Counted from the first letter of the stretch, positions 17,946 to 27,888 are shown. The stretch is 64,000 bases of DNA from Phyllobacterium sp. YR531 (GCF_000282595.1 NZ_AKIZ01000019.1:121621-185620); one strand, 5' to 3'. Translations and numbers: made by a program. The notes: a model not told the origin generated them from the sequence alone.

Positions 17946-20861
17946 TCAGGCAAGCTTTCCGAGCTTTGCCAATTCATGCAGCGCTGCTGCATCCCGTGCC
18001 GATACATCTGGATAAGCACTATCCGACCCAACGTCATGGGTGTACCGCCATGAGCGAGCGCACTTTGTACCGGTTGCCCGTTCCGACACGACAGCAACGC
18101 CTTTGACATCATCAGCGACAAATGCTTCTCCCGGTGCTGATCCGTCTTTAATGGCTATTGCACTTGTGATGCAGATTTCAGCCATATCAAGGTCTTTCAC
18201 GGCAGCAAGCAACTCGGGATCGTTGATGAAAACCAGTGGGGCAGCTTCAAGCGATGAACCCAAGGTTTTCTTGGCGCGTTCCAATTCCAATGCACCGGTG
18301 ACGACGCGGCGTACATCGCGCACTTTCCGCCACTTTGCGGCCAGTGCATCATTTTTCCATTCTTTCGACGTATCCCTGAACTGTTCAAGGTGAACAGACA
18401 CGGCATCCTTATGCAGATCGAGCCATGCCTCTTCCGTTGTGAACGGCAGCATTGGAGCCAACCACGTAACAACGCGATCGAACAAATGCCTTACAACCTG
18501 CAGTGACGCTTTCCGTTTGATGCTTGAAGGCGCATCGCAATAAAGCGCATCCTTTCGAATGTCGAAATAGAACGCTGACAATTCCACATTGAGGAAATCG
18601 ATCAATGCGCGGGTTATGCGTTTGAACTCGAATGTATCGTAGCCCGATCGTACAAGCTCATCCAGCTCAGCCAAGCGATGCAACATCAACTGTTCAAGTT
18701 CCGGCATATCCGCATAGGCAACTTCGTCGCCTTCGTCATGCGCCAAAGTTCCCAGCATCCAGCGGATAGTATTTCGGAGCTTGCGATAGGCATCGATATT
18801 TGTCTGGATGATGTTTTTGCCCAGACGCTGATCTTCCCAATAATCTGTGGTCATGACCCAAAGGCGCAGAATATCCGCGCCGGAATCCTTGATCACGTCT
18901 TGAGGTGTGACCGTGTTACCCAGCGACTTGGACATTTTACGTCCCTCTTCATCCATGGTGAAGCCATGGGTGACGAGAGTGTTATAGGGCGCTCGGCCAC
19001 GTGTACCGCAGCTTTCAAGCAGCGATGAGTGGAACCAGCCACGATGCTGGTCGGAACCTTCCAGATAAACATCTGCAGGCCATTTCAGATCAGGACGATC
19101 CTCAAGTGTAAAAACATGCGTCGAGCCTGAATCAAACCAGACATCAAGAATATCGCGCACCTGCGTCCAAGGCTCGTTGGCTTTCTCACCAAGGAAACGC
19201 TCACGCGCACCTTCCGCAAACCACGCGTCGGCGCCTTCTTGTTCAAAAGCTTCAAGGATACGTGCGTTAACGGCATCGTCCTTGAGTACATTGCCATCTT
19301 CATCGGCAAACACGCAGATAGGTACGCCCCATGCACGCTGACGCGACAGAACCCAATCGGGACGATCCTCGATCATCGCACGGAGGCGGTTTTGTCCACC
19401 AGCCGGAACGAAACGGGTTTCATCGATGGCAGCAAGGGCTCGCGATCTTAATGTGGTTTGATCACCGAGGTCCTTATCCATATAGACGAACCATTGCGGC
19501 GTGTTGCGGAAAATGACCGGCTTTTTTGAACGCCACGAATGCGGATAAGAGTGCTTGATGCGGCCACGGGCAAACAACATGCCGCGATTGATCAGCTCTT
19601 CGATCACGGCTTTGTTGGCATCGCCCTTCTTGCCATTATCGTCGATTACACGCGCTGGGCCGCCGTCGCGATCAGGGCCAAAACCCGGAGCATCCTTGGT
19701 GTAATAGCCTGCATCGTCAACAGTAAACGGGATCGCTGGAGAAATGCCGCGGGCTTCAAGATCGCTGCGCGCATCCATCCATGCGTCAAAATCCTCACGG
19801 CCGTGACCGGGAGCAGTGTGCACGAAACCTGTACCGGCATCGTCAGTGACATGATCGCCGGCAAGCATCGGCACTACAAATTCATAACCCCCGCCATAGC
19901 CCTTGAAAGGGTGAGCAAGGATGGCACTCGTAAATTCATCAGCAGATACAGTCCTGATGCGCTTGAATGTCAGTTTTGCTTTTGTCGCAGAGTCATCAGC
20001 CAAGGCATCGGCAAAAATTAACAGCTCACCGGGGCGCGGACCAAAATCATTTTCTGCCGTTTCAACCTTGTAGAGTCCATAGGCGACGCGCGGCGAATAA
20101 TTGACTGCGCGATTTCCCGGGATGGTCCAAGGGGTTGTCGTCCAGATGACGACAGAAGCTGACAGCAGGTCTTCTGGGCCTGTCGTTACAGGGAACTTTA
20201 CCCAGATTGTATCGCTCTCGACGTCCGCATATTCGACCTCGGCTTCAGCCAAAGCAGTGCGTTCGACCACGGACCACATGACGGGCTTGGAGCCGCGATA
20301 GAGCTGATCCGACATGGCAAACTTCAGCAGCTCCCCAGCGATCCTGCTTTCGGCGTGGAAAGCCATAGTCGTATAAGGATTCTCAAAATCGCCTTCGATA
20401 CCGAGCCGCTTGAACTCTACCGATTGAACCTTGATCCAGTTCGCTGCGAATTCACGGCATTCCTTGCGAAACTCATTGATCGGCACCTGATCCTTGTCTT
20501 TGCCCTTGGCGCGATATTGCTCTTCGATCTTCCATTCGATGGGCAGACCATGGCAGTCCCACCCTGGAACGTAGTTGGAGTTATACCCGCGCATCTGGAA
20601 GGAACGCGTGATGACATCCTTGAGGATCTTGTTCAGCGCATGGCCGATATGGATATTGCCATTGGCATAGGGAGGACCGTCATGCAGCACATAAAGCGGA
20701 CGGTCCTTACCATCCTCACGCAACTTGCGGTAAAGATCCATATCCTGCCAACGCTGGACAAATTCCGGCTCCTTGGCTGGCAGGCCAGCACGCATCGGAA
20801 AATCAGTCTGTGGCAGATAAAGGGTTTTCGAATAGTCGATCGGCTTGGACGTATCGTTCAT
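17946..20861 (-). CDS. ileS: Isoleucyl-tRNA synthetase
   Basis: Charges tRNA-Ile. The 971-residue class I synthetase contains the HIGH motif as [12 protein letters not shown], the KMSKS motif as [13 protein letters not shown], and the editing domain in between. The protein starts at the ATG at 20861 ([17 protein letters not shown]); the longer frame to 20969 adds a stretch without family similarity. The usual C-terminal zinc finger of the E. coli enzyme is not seen, which is normal for alphaproteobacteria. Confidence 0.97.
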   Translation of the reverse strand: MNDTSKPIDYSKTLYLPQTDFPMRAGLPAKEPEFVQRWQDMDLYRKLREDGKDRPLYVLHDGPPYANGNIHIGHALNKILKDVITRSFQMRGYNSNYVPGWDCHGLPIEWKIEEQYRAKGKDKDQVPINEFRKECREFAANWIKVQSVEFKRLGIEGDFENPYTTMAFHAESRIAGELLKFAMSDQLYRGSKPVMWSVVERTALAEAEVEYADVESDTIWVKFPVTTGPEDLLSASVVIWTTTPWTIPGNRAVNYSPRVAYGLYKVETAENDFGPRPGELLIFADALADDSATKAKLTFKRIRTVSADEFTSAILAHPFKGYGGGYEFVVPMLAGDHVTDDAGTGFVHTAPGHGREDFDAWMDARSDLEARGISPAIPFTVDDAGYYTKDAPGFGPDRDGGPARVIDDNGKKGDANKAVIEELINRGMLFARGRIKHSYPHSWRSKKPVIFRNTPQWFVYMDKDLGDQTTLRSRALAAIDETRFVPAGGQNRLRAMIEDRPDWVLSRQRAWGVPICVFADEDGNVLKDDAVNARILEAFEQEGADAWFAEGARERFLGEKANEPWTQVRDILDVWFDSGSTHVFTLEDRPDLKWPADVYLEGSDQHRGWFHSSLLESCGTRGRAPYNTLVTHGFTMDEEGRKMSKSLGNTVTPQDVIKDSGADILRLWVMTTDYWEDQRLGKNIIQTNIDAYRKLRNTIRWMLGTLAHDEGDEVAYADMPELEQLMLHRLAELDELVRSGYDTFEFKRITRALIDFLNVELSAFYFDIRKDALYCDAPSSIKRKASLQVVRHLFDRVVTWLAPMLPFTTEEAWLDLHKDAVSVHLEQFRDTSKEWKNDALAAKWRKVRDVRRVVTGALELERAKKTLGSSLEAAPLVFINDPELLAAVKDLDMAEICITSAIAIKDGSAPGEAFVADDVKGVAVVSERATGTKCARSWRYTHDVGSDSAYPDVSARDAAALHELAKLGKLA

Positions 20862-21147
20862 TGTTCTTGGCTTTTCTTGGGCCCGCGCGGTATCGCTGCG
20901 AGCAAGGATTTGAAGAAATCGAGAATAAAGCGCAAAGGCGCCGCCCGGACCTTCAACACCGCGAAGCATAAAGCTTCAGGATTAGGTGAAGGCCGGGCCA
21001 GTAATTCGTATGGTCTGAATCGGTGTGGACTTGGGAAAAGTCCCGCAAACGGTTTTCATGATCGCGCTTTTAGCAATCACGCTCGCGAGAATAAAGGGGC
21101 AGACGCAATAAACTTCGTTAAGGGCGATACGAGCCGCTGGCGAGGCT
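20862..21147. other. Intergenic region between ileS and the VWA gene
   Basis: 286 bases without a supported gene. It must hold the ileS promoter (reading left). I see only a short hairpin, GAAGC-TTTAT-GCTTC at about 20967-20981, and no T-box-like structure, consistent with alphaproteobacteria not using T-boxes for ileS. A long plus-strand frame that crosses this region from within ileS has no protein-like features. Confidence 0.5.
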
Positions 21148-22263
21148 CTATTTCAATTGCTCGCGCAATGTTTCTTCCACGACATTATCGAACGAGTTTT
21201 TATCGGTTTTCCCGGTAATCTTTGTTTTTTCGGCAAGATAGCGGTCACGCTTCCTGACCAGATCCGTCATGTCCCCTTCCATCGCGCCGCGTTCAGCCGA
21301 CTGTTTGTCGATGTAAGACTGAAGTTCCGCCTTGGATTTTCCACGCAATTCCTTTGGCAGCTCATTTTCATCGACGGAGTCGAGCTTCGTTGACCCATTT
21401 TTGACGTCAGTCAAAAGGTCGCCGCCACCAGTAACAACTTCCTTGGCACCAGCTTTCTTTGAGTAATAGCGTGAGTTATCTACCTGAACAGAGGCTGGAG
21501 CCATCGCCTTGGTCTCCATTTTGGATCGGATATTCTCTTGTGCCGCGCGATCGCCATAAGGAATGACCGTTTTGTCGATTTTCTGCTGCAGGATAATGAT
21601 TTGATTATCGAACGGGGTTTCGATGATTGTAATGCGCCCCCCATCTTGGGGAATCGCCATGTATCGACCATGGCCAAGTTGAGCTATTTCACGCCAGACC
21701 TTGGTAGTATCCGGATCGTCGCCTGCCTGAATCGCATTGACCGTAATGTCATCCTGCTTCGCGCGCTTCAACACATCGGGATATTTCGGCGCATTATCGT
21801 AATCCATATGTGGTGGCGCATCCCCAACCAAGAATACAATTTTCTTGGTGTTATCGTCTTTGCTCCATTTGATTTTACGAACAGACGTGTCGAGTGCTTC
21901 GTTGACTGATTCCGGTGTATCGCCACCTCCATCCGCAGTCAGTTTAATGAGGTTGCCATAAAGACCTTGAACATCCGAACTCATATCGAATGTTTTAAGC
22001 ACGTAGGCGTCGCCCTGATCCCGGTAAGCAATCAAAGCCATGCGGATGTCCGCGTCGAGGTTCACATCAATAATCGTGTTGGCAATTGACCAGATTTTAC
22101 GCTTCGCACCGTCAATCAAATCCGCCATGGACCCCGTAGTGTCGAGGACAAAGGCAATTTCTATTTGCGGGCGGTTGGGGCTGGAAAAAGCGCCAGGACT
22201 ATAGGAGATAGTTGCAAGACAGCTGGAAAGACCCAAGATCAAAGCACGAGACAATCTGAACAT
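21148..22263 (-). CDS. Exported von Willebrand factor type A domain protein
   Basis: A protein of 371 residues with a signal peptide (FRLSRALILGLSSCLATISYSPGAFS). The VWA domain starts right after it: FVLDTTGSMADLIDGA holds the metal-ion-dependent adhesion site (DxTGS), and the further MIDAS Asp is near VFLVGDAPPHMDY. The C-terminal third is helical and charged (LRGKSKAELQSYIDKQSAER). It is probably a periplasmic or surface protein that binds a partner protein; the partner is unknown. Two adjacent ATG codons (22266, 22263) follow GGAG; the second has the better spacing. It stands between ileS and the MipA gene, all on the minus strand. Confidence 0.85.
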   Translation of the reverse strand: MFRLSRALILGLSSCLATISYSPGAFSSPNRPQIEIAFVLDTTGSMADLIDGAKRKIWSIANTIIDVNLDADIRMALIAYRDQGDAYVLKTFDMSSDVQGLYGNLIKLTADGGGDTPESVNEALDTSVRKIKWSKDDNTKKIVFLVGDAPPHMDYDNAPKYPDVLKRAKQDDITVNAIQAGDDPDTTKVWREIAQLGHGRYMAIPQDGGRITIIETPFDNQIIILQQKIDKTVIPYGDRAAQENIRSKMETKAMAPASVQVDNSRYYSKKAGAKEVVTGGGDLLTDVKNGSTKLDSVDENELPKELRGKSKAELQSYIDKQSAERGAMEGDMTDLVRKRDRYLAEKTKITGKTDKNSFDNVVEETLREQLK

Positions 22264-22425
22264 CATATCTCTCCAAAAAGTGATCAAACATTCTTCAGAA
22301 TTGAATGAGGTTTAATTTTGGAGACCTGAAAGCTGGTATGAAGGGTCGAAAAACCAAGCAAACTGCTGGTAATATATGTCAGTATACTTGAATAGTTCAC
22401 TCGGCACGCTTGCACAAAATGGTGA

Positions 22426-22456
22426 GAATACGGCAAAGCATGACTTCGCCGTATTC
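22426..22456. terminator. Stem-loop downstream of the MipA gene
   Basis: GAATACGGC and GCCGTATTC pair as a 9-base stem around a 13-base loop. It lies 30 bases past the mipA-like stop, so it may end that leftward transcript, but no T-run follows on the minus strand. The rest of the 222-base gap (22264-22485) shows no gene; it should also hold the VWA gene promoter. Confidence 0.4.
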
Positions 22457-22485
22457 ATGCAGGTGAAACTGGAACGCCGTAAATA

Positions 22486-23331
22486 TTAAAGTGAAAAGTC
22501 GAAGCGATAGGTTGCTTGGAGGCCAAAGGTTGCTTGATTGGCCGATCCACGCTCTTTGACAAGACTTGAGTCCGCAGCCGGTCCCATCAAACGGCTATAC
22601 TCCGCATAGGCGCTTGTGGTGATCTTATCGGTCGTTTTCCAGGTGATCTGCCCGCCTATGCCGAGTGACTTCAAGCCACCTCCGGGCCTGTATTCCTTCA
22701 GACCCGATGCAGCGGACTCGGCAGGGTTAACACCGTAATATTCTCGGAAGTAATCCTTGGTCGCTACTGTTGCGCGTGGACCGGCCGATACACGAATAGT
22801 TGGCGTGATATCGGTGAAGGCGTCAACGGCAAAATCCGCAACAACGCCATCATGCGCACCAATACCGCGACGCACTTCAACACGGCCGCGAATATTGTCT
22901 GTGGGATAGAACTCAGCAAAACCACCGACCTCAACGCCCCAATCGGTATCGTGTAATCCCTTCAAATCACGGGAATCATCATCGTCACGACCGGAGACCA
23001 GTTTGCCTGTCAAACCTGCGCGAAACACGCCTGTGTCAACAAAACCTATGGAGGCATTGTCATTGAGAGAGGAGAACTTCTCGCTTTTTCCGGCGCGGCC
23101 AAGCGATATAACTGGCGCGGCAAGCAGACGGTAGTCACTTGCTCCATCATAGCGCGGAGCGACAAAGCCCTTTGCGCCCAATGTTAAATACCAGTCTCCA
23201 GACCACCAGTGATCGCCTCTTGGGCTACTGGTCGTTGTTTCAGGGTCACTATAATATTCATCAGCAAGAACTATTGCGGGAGACGCGAAAAAGACTGCGC
23301 CGGCAAGGGCGCCAATTAAACGTATAGACAT
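22486..23331 (-). CDS. MipA/OmpV family outer-membrane protein
   Basis: A 281-residue protein with a signal peptide (SIRLIGALAGAVFFASPAIVLA) and then alternating beta-strand sequence that ends with Phe (TFGLQATYRFDFSL), as outer-membrane beta-barrels do. The sequence (GAKGFVAPRYDGASDYRLLAAP, then GGGLKSLGIGGQITWK) fits the MipA/OmpV family, a scaffolding or pore protein of the outer membrane. The ATG at 23331 is chosen because GGAG lies seven bases upstream and the signal peptide starts there; the longer frame to 23376 adds no family sequence. Confidence 0.88.
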   Translation of the reverse strand: MSIRLIGALAGAVFFASPAIVLADEYYSDPETTTSSPRGDHWWSGDWYLTLGAKGFVAPRYDGASDYRLLAAPVISLGRAGKSEKFSSLNDNASIGFVDTGVFRAGLTGKLVSGRDDDDSRDLKGLHDTDWGVEVGGFAEFYPTDNIRGRVEVRRGIGAHDGVVADFAVDAFTDITPTIRVSAGPRATVATKDYFREYYGVNPAESAASGLKEYRPGGGLKSLGIGGQITWKTTDKITTSAYAEYSRLMGPAADSSLVKERGSANQATFGLQATYRFDFSL

Positions 23332-23431
23332 ATCAAACTCCGAAATTTGCCTTGGGAGACGGCAATTCCGGGCCAAGCTACGGAATGATAGATAAAATTG
23401 GATTTATTCTTATGGTAAACAATTTGCCATT

Positions 23432-24412
23432 TCAGACAAAATTAATCCTGTCGTCGAGTGGGGAGAGCGGCTTCACGCCCTGCAAAAGCCCCCGCGCCTC
23501 TTCTTCATCTTTTCTGATCTGCAGCATCATTGGTTCGAGGCCATCAAATTTTTCTTCGCCGCGAAGATAGGCGAAAAACGATACTGCGCAGGTTTCTCCA
23601 TAAAGGTCGCCGGAGAAATCAAAGACATAGGTTTCCAGCAATGGCTCTCCATCAGTATCGACCGTCGGCCTGCGGCCAAAACTTGCAACCCCGTCGTAAA
23701 GAGTGCCATCCCCGCGCCGGAAACGGACGGCATAAATACCATGTTTCAAATGGGTTTCAGGCGGCAAAACCATATTGGCAGTGGGAAAGCCAATCGTCCG
23801 GCCAAGCTGCTTGCCATGTACCACTTCGGCACGAATACGATGGCGATACCCCAAAAGTCCGGCCGCTTCCACAACTTCACCATCTCCGAACAGCGAACGG
23901 ATACGGCTCGATGAAACCGCCTGCCCGCCTTCATCCCGAAATGCATCAACCAGCGTAACGTGAAAGCCGCGCTTTTCACCAGCTTCCATCAGGAAAGCGG
24001 GGCCGCCCTGGCGATTCTTCCCGAAATGGAAATCAAAACCCGTGACAATGCGGCTAGCGCCCAGTGCTCCGACCAGAATTTGATCCACGAAATCATCCGC
24101 GGTCAATTGCGAGAACTCGCGGGTGAAATGGCATTCAACCACCGCGTCGAAACCCAGAGCCTCAAGAATGCTGGCTTTTTCCGCAGCCGGTGTCAGCCTG
24201 TCCACGGGTTGGTCCGGTACAAAAACGCTCCGGGGATGCGGCTCGAACGTCAATACCAGTGAGGGCTTTCCTGCCGCTTGCGCAGCTTCGAGAGCCCGCC
24301 CCAGAACAGCCTGATGGCCGCGATGAACGCCGTCAAAATTGCCTATGGCAACAACAGCGCCCCTCAAGTTAAGGGGCAACTGCGAAGGGTCGCTCAAACG
24401 CAGAATTGTCAT
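23432..24412 (-). CDS. ribF: Bifunctional riboflavin kinase/FAD synthetase
   Basis: Converts riboflavin to FMN and then FAD. The 326-residue protein has the nucleotidyltransferase domain first (GNFDGVHRGHQAVLGRA at about 23, then the TGFDFHFGKNRQGG loop and SSRIRSLFGDGEV) and the riboflavin kinase domain second (LGRTIGFPTANM at about 205, then HGIYAVRFR and ETYVFDFSGDLYG). It starts 11 bases after the HAD gene, so the two form an operon. Confidence 0.97.
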   Translation of the reverse strand: MTILRLSDPSQLPLNLRGAVVAIGNFDGVHRGHQAVLGRALEAAQAAGKPSLVLTFEPHPRSVFVPDQPVDRLTPAAEKASILEALGFDAVVECHFTREFSQLTADDFVDQILVGALGASRIVTGFDFHFGKNRQGGPAFLMEAGEKRGFHVTLVDAFRDEGGQAVSSSRIRSLFGDGEVVEAAGLLGYRHRIRAEVVHGKQLGRTIGFPTANMVLPPETHLKHGIYAVRFRRGDGTLYDGVASFGRRPTVDTDGEPLLETYVFDFSGDLYGETCAVSFFAYLRGEEKFDGLEPMMLQIRKDEEEARGLLQGVKPLSPLDDRINFV

Positions 24413-24423
24413 GAACCTTGTCC

Positions 24424-25281
24424 TCAGGCCAAAGCAGGCATGGTAGCAACGGGATTACTCCCGTGTTTTTTCAAGAAGGCCAACAGTTTTTCGACGTCGT
24501 GCACACCCCCATCGACGTAGTCTCCTGCGTGAATGCCCCCGGAAATGTAAAGTACATCGATACCAAAAAGGTCGGCTCCTTTGACGTCTGTCAACATACC
24601 ATCGCCGATGGCTATGACACGGCTGAGGTCAACAGGTTTGCCTCGAACCTCTTCTGCCGCTGAAATCGAGGCTTCGTAAATCGGGCGATGTGGCTTGCCG
24701 GCAATCAACGTCCTACCACCAAGCTGGCCATAATCCCGGGCAAGTGCACCAGCACACCAGATCAGACGGTCACCGCGCTCTACGACAATGTCAGGATTGG
24801 CGCATATAAACGGCAGATCACGTGAACGAAAGCGCGTCAACATTTCAGCGTAATCAGCTGGCGTTTCCGTCTCGTCATCAAAGTACCCGGTACACACAAC
24901 GACATCGGCCTCGCGTTCTTCTACCAGATCAACGTCCAGCCCTTCATAGAGCGTTTCATCGCGCTCCGGCCCGAGGTGAAACACACGGCGCGGTGCATTG
25001 CGGATCAATTCACGTGTAACGTCTCCCGATGTAACGATGCGATCATAGGCATTTTCAGGTACACCAAGCTCATGAATTTGCGCGGCCACGCTATCAAAGC
25101 GCCGCGGTGCATTGGTTATCAGAATCACAGTCAGGCCTGCAGTTCGAGCGCGGGCCAATGCTTTTGATGCGGCAGCAAAAGAATCAACACCATTATGCAA
25201 AACACCCCAAACATCGCAAAGAAGCACGTCATAACGATCGATCAAGCCGTCAAGACTTGCCAAGTGTACCATGTCGGTCAT
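24424..25281 (-). CDS. TIGR01459-type HAD-superfamily hydrolase
   Basis: A 285-residue phosphatase of the HAD class IIA (NagD-like) group. Motif I is DVLLCDVWGVLHNG at about residue 19, where the first Asp is the nucleophile. Motif II is ILITNAPRR and motif III/IV is in AIGDGMLTDVKGA. The family is regularly placed next to ribF in rhizobia; the substrate is unknown, and a flavin-phosphate is a tempting guess only because of the neighbour. It faces the zinc exporter gene across 154 bases. Confidence 0.9.
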   Translation of the reverse strand: MTDMVHLASLDGLIDRYDVLLCDVWGVLHNGVDSFAAASKALARARTAGLTVILITNAPRRFDSVAAQIHELGVPENAYDRIVTSGDVTRELIRNAPRRVFHLGPERDETLYEGLDVDLVEEREADVVVCTGYFDDETETPADYAEMLTRFRSRDLPFICANPDIVVERGDRLIWCAGALARDYGQLGGRTLIAGKPHRPIYEASISAAEEVRGKPVDLSRVIAIGDGMLTDVKGADLFGIDVLYISGGIHAGDYVDGGVHDVEKLLAFLKKHGSNPVATMPALA

Positions 25282-25380
25282 GCCGATCTTTCTCCATGCC
25301 GGTAATCCAGTTGCAACACCGCTTACCTGATTGCACGAAAAGTGTCACTCAGGATCGCAACCAAAAGCTGTTTGGGCAGG

Positions 25381-25424
25381 TTGACAACAAACATATGAAT
25401 AGATATCGATATGTTTGTTGTCAA
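25381..25424. promoter_or_regulatory. 16-base inverted repeat: promoter and probable SmtB/ArsR operator of the zinc-export operon
   Basis: TTGACAACAAACATAT and ATATGTTTGTTGTCAA are perfect inverted copies around a 12-base centre. The left arm supplies a consensus -35 box (TTGACA, 25381-25386); 17 bases later TATCGA could serve as -10. The inner part (ACATATGAAT...ATATGT) is like the 12-2-12 operators of zinc-sensing ArsR/SmtB repressors, one of which is encoded at the end of the operon. A repressor bound here would block RNA polymerase. Confidence 0.75.
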
Positions 25425-25435
25425 ATGAGGTTCAC

Positions 25436-26452
25436 ATGACGCATTCCCACGGCGATCACGCACATGATCATGCTCCCAAAATAACTGCTGATAATCAGCG
25501 CAAGGTTCTGATCGCTTTTCTGATCACATTTACGTTCATGATTGTGGAAGTTATCGGCGGCGTTTTGTCGGGCTCATTGGCTTTGATTGCCGATGCTGGA
25601 CATATGCTGACAGACGCGGGAGCTTTGGCTCTCTCCTATGCGGCCTTCCGCTTCGGCAAACGTGCCGCCGATGAACGCCGTACTTTCGGATATCTGCGAT
25701 TTGAAGTGATTGCCGGTCTGATCAATGCGATTGCGCTTTTCGCTATCCTCGTCTGGATCGCGATTGAAGCCTTTGAACGCTTCCGCAATCCTGGCGAAGT
25801 GCTTGCAGGTCCAATGTTTATAGTTGCAACCATAGGTCTGCTGATAAATATTGGCGTCTTCTGGATTCTAACACGCGGCGATAAAGACCACGTCAATATT
25901 AAAGGCGCGATCCTGCATGTTCTTGGCGACCTGCTCGGCTCGGTTGCCGCCATAAGCGCCGCTATTGTCATTTACTACACCGGCTGGACTCCAATCGATC
26001 CGATCCTTTCGGTCCTCGTTTGCTTGCTGATCCTGCGCAGTGCCTGGGCGCTTTTGCGCAATTCACTTCACATATTGCTTGAGGGTGCACCGGAAAATGC
26101 TGCACCGGAAGAAATTGAGCAGCACCTTATGAAAACAATCCCCAATCTGGCCGGTGTACGTCACGTCCATGTTTGGATGATTACCTCGGGCAAAGCTTTG
26201 GCTACGCTTCATGTCCGTCCCAAAGATGGGGCTGATCCTCGTCTGCTAGTAAAGGCTGTAGAAGCGGAGCTGGTTAAAAAGTTTGAAATCGAGCACTCAA
26301 CTATTGCCATCGACTTTGCTGATTCTGTTGTTGATTGCTGCCTCGGCACCGAGACTTCCGATGAGCATGATCACGCGGAACATGATCACACCGGTCATGG
26401 TGATCATGAACACGCGGCACACGACCACAGCCATGAGGGTCACAAACATTGA
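25436..26452 (+). CDS. Cation diffusion facilitator, probable zinc exporter
   Basis: A 338-residue inner-membrane Zn2+/H+ antiporter of the CDF (ZitB/CzcD) family. Six hydrophobic segments are visible. The metal site pairs HMLTD in segment 2 and HVLGD in segment 5 have the HxxxD pattern typical of zinc-selective members. Both ends are His-rich: HSHGDHAHDHA at the start, and from about residue 310 a tail with many HDH/HEH units. The cytoplasmic domain begins near LEGAPENAAPEEIE. The ATG at 25436 has GAGG five bases upstream; the ATG at 25415 lies inside the operator. The stop overlaps the TTG start of the repressor gene. Confidence 0.94.
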   Translation: MTHSHGDHAHDHAPKITADNQRKVLIAFLITFTFMIVEVIGGVLSGSLALIADAGHMLTDAGALALSYAAFRFGKRAADERRTFGYLRFEVIAGLINAIALFAILVWIAIEAFERFRNPGEVLAGPMFIVATIGLLINIGVFWILTRGDKDHVNIKGAILHVLGDLLGSVAAISAAIVIYYTGWTPIDPILSVLVCLLILRSAWALLRNSLHILLEGAPENAAPEEIEQHLMKTIPNLAGVRHVHVWMITSGKALATLHVRPKDGADPRLLVKAVEAELVKKFEIEHSTIAIDFADSVVDCCLGTETSDEHDHAEHDHTGHGDHEHAAHDHSHEGHKH

Positions 26453-26763
26453 GCACGGTATCGGTACCATCCCAACTCGATACGACTATTCTGGCAGAAA
26501 CTTTCAAACTGCTGGGCGACCCGACGCGGCTACGAATCCTGTTCTTCTGTCTTGATGCTCCCCGCTCGGTTGGCGATATCGCGGCAAGTCTGGATATATC
26601 CCAGTCACTGGTCAGCCATCATTTGCGCTTGCTGCGCGGCGCGCGGCTGGTGCGTGGCAACCGGCAGGCAAAGCAGATCTTCTACGAGTTGGCTGACAAG
26701 CATGTCAGCGACATGCTCGTCGATATGGCTCACCATGTTTGCGAGGATCATGGTGAGGACTGA
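26449..26763 (+). CDS. ArsR/SmtB family zinc-responsive repressor
   Basis: A 104-residue winged-helix repressor. LGDPTRLRILFFCLD opens the fold and ISQSLVSHHLRLLRGARLV is the recognition helix. The last helix has Asp83, His85, His96 and Glu99: the spacing (+2, +13, +16) is exactly that of the alpha-5 zinc site of SmtB, so zinc sensing can be proposed with fair confidence. No alpha-3 Cys metal motif is seen. The start is a TTG that overlaps the exporter's stop (TTGA); no in-frame ATG precedes the domain. It should repress its own operon through the inverted repeat at 25381-25424. Confidence 0.9.
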   Translation: MSTVSVPSQLDTTILAETFKLLGDPTRLRILFFCLDAPRSVGDIAASLDISQSLVSHHLRLLRGARLVRGNRQAKQIFYELADKHVSDMLVDMAHHVCEDHGED

Positions 26764-26772
26764 CCTGCCGGG

Positions 26773-27786
26773 CTAGAAACCCGACAAGACGATTTTGCCT
26801 TTGGCAGTGCCACTCTCAATCAAAGCGTGCGCTCTTTTGAGATTAGCGGCATTAATAGGTCCGAAATCATCGCTGAAGGTGGTTCTGATTGTTCCCTTGT
26901 CCACAAGCGCTGACACTTCATTGAGCAAGCGATGCTGTGCATCCATATCCGCTGTTTTGAACAATGACCGGGTGAACATCATCTCCCAATGAAGCGAAAT
27001 GCTCTTTCGTTTGAACACGACCGCATCAAGCGATTTCGGGTCATCAATCAGAGCAAACCGGCCTTGTGGTGCAATCAATTCCACAAGTTCGCTCAAATGA
27101 TCGATAGTATTGGTCGTCGAGAACACAAAGGCCGGCGCATCAATGCCAAGCGCAGCGACTTGCGCCGCAAGTGGTTTGGAGTGGTCCAAAACGTGATGCG
27201 CTCCAAGATCGCGAACCCACTCTTGAGTTTCGGGACGCGAGGCTGTGGCGATGACCGTGAGGTCAGTTAACTGTCTCGCAAGCTGCACGGCAATCGAGCC
27301 GACGCCGCCAGCTCCACCGACAATAAGAATCGCGTTAGCTCCGCCGGCTACCGGCGACTTTACATCAAGCCGATCAAAGAGCGTTTCCCATGCCGTAATC
27401 GAGGTCAGTGGCAAAGCCGCTGCGGAAGCGAAATCCAGCGAAGCTGGCTTTTTTCCGACGATTCGCTCATCGACGAGATGAAATTCAGCATTGGTACCTG
27501 ACCGATCCACGGCTCCAGCATAGAATACTTCATCACCCGATTTAAAGAAGGTTACGTCAGGCCCGACAGCAGCAACGATGCCCGCGGCATCCCAGCCTAG
27601 CACTTTTGCCGAGCCCTCATCCGGTTTCACACCCTTGCGAATCTTGGTATCGACGGGATTAACCGAAACAGCCTTTACCTCCACCAGAATATCCCGGCCT
27701 GTCGCCTCAGGCTTGGGCAAGTCGACATCGACGAGCGAATTTTCTGCCGTAACGGCCTGTGGTTCGAAATAGGCAACTGCACGCAT
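26773..27786 (-). CDS. Zinc-binding alcohol dehydrogenase family protein, quinone-reductase-like
   Basis: A 337-residue member of the medium-chain dehydrogenase superfamily. It has the GroES-like N-terminal domain (VDTKIRKGVKPDEGSAKVLGWDAAGIV) and a Rossmann domain with ILIVGGAGGVGSIAVQLARQ at about 155. The catalytic-zinc Cys/His of true alcohol dehydrogenases is not seen, so an NADPH:quinone or enone reductase is more likely. It faces an HxlR regulator across 102 bases with a palindromic site between them, an arrangement known for electrophile- and quinone-responsive oxidoreductases. Confidence 0.87.
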   Translation of the reverse strand: MRAVAYFEPQAVTAENSLVDVDLPKPEATGRDILVEVKAVSVNPVDTKIRKGVKPDEGSAKVLGWDAAGIVAAVGPDVTFFKSGDEVFYAGAVDRSGTNAEFHLVDERIVGKKPASLDFASAAALPLTSITAWETLFDRLDVKSPVAGGANAILIVGGAGGVGSIAVQLARQLTDLTVIATASRPETQEWVRDLGAHHVLDHSKPLAAQVAALGIDAPAFVFSTTNTIDHLSELVELIAPQGRFALIDDPKSLDAVVFKRKSISLHWEMMFTRSLFKTADMDAQHRLLNEVSALVDKGTIRTTFSDDFGPINAANLKRAHALIESGTAKGKIVLSGF

Positions 27787-27836
27787 TGTTTTGCTCCGTA
27801 TTGAATGAGGTCTGGCCTATTTGCGCGCAAAGGTTT

Positions 27837-27858
27837 AAATGTGCAAGAACGCACATTT
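27837..27858. promoter_or_regulatory. Probable HxlR operator
   Basis: AAATGTGC, six bases (AAGAAC), then GCACATTT: a perfect 8-base inverted repeat in the gap between the dehydrogenase gene and the divergent HxlR gene. A TATATAGT sequence at about 27863 may be the -10 of the regulator gene. The position suits control of both genes by the regulator. Confidence 0.6.
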
Positions 27859-27888
27859 TCTGTATATAGTGTCAAAAAGGATACTGTA

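Noticed and set aside
20355..21218. 287-residue plus-strand frame across the ileS start and the following gap
   Set aside because: Overlaps ileS codons, has no recognisable motif and no ribosome binding site; explained as a shadow.
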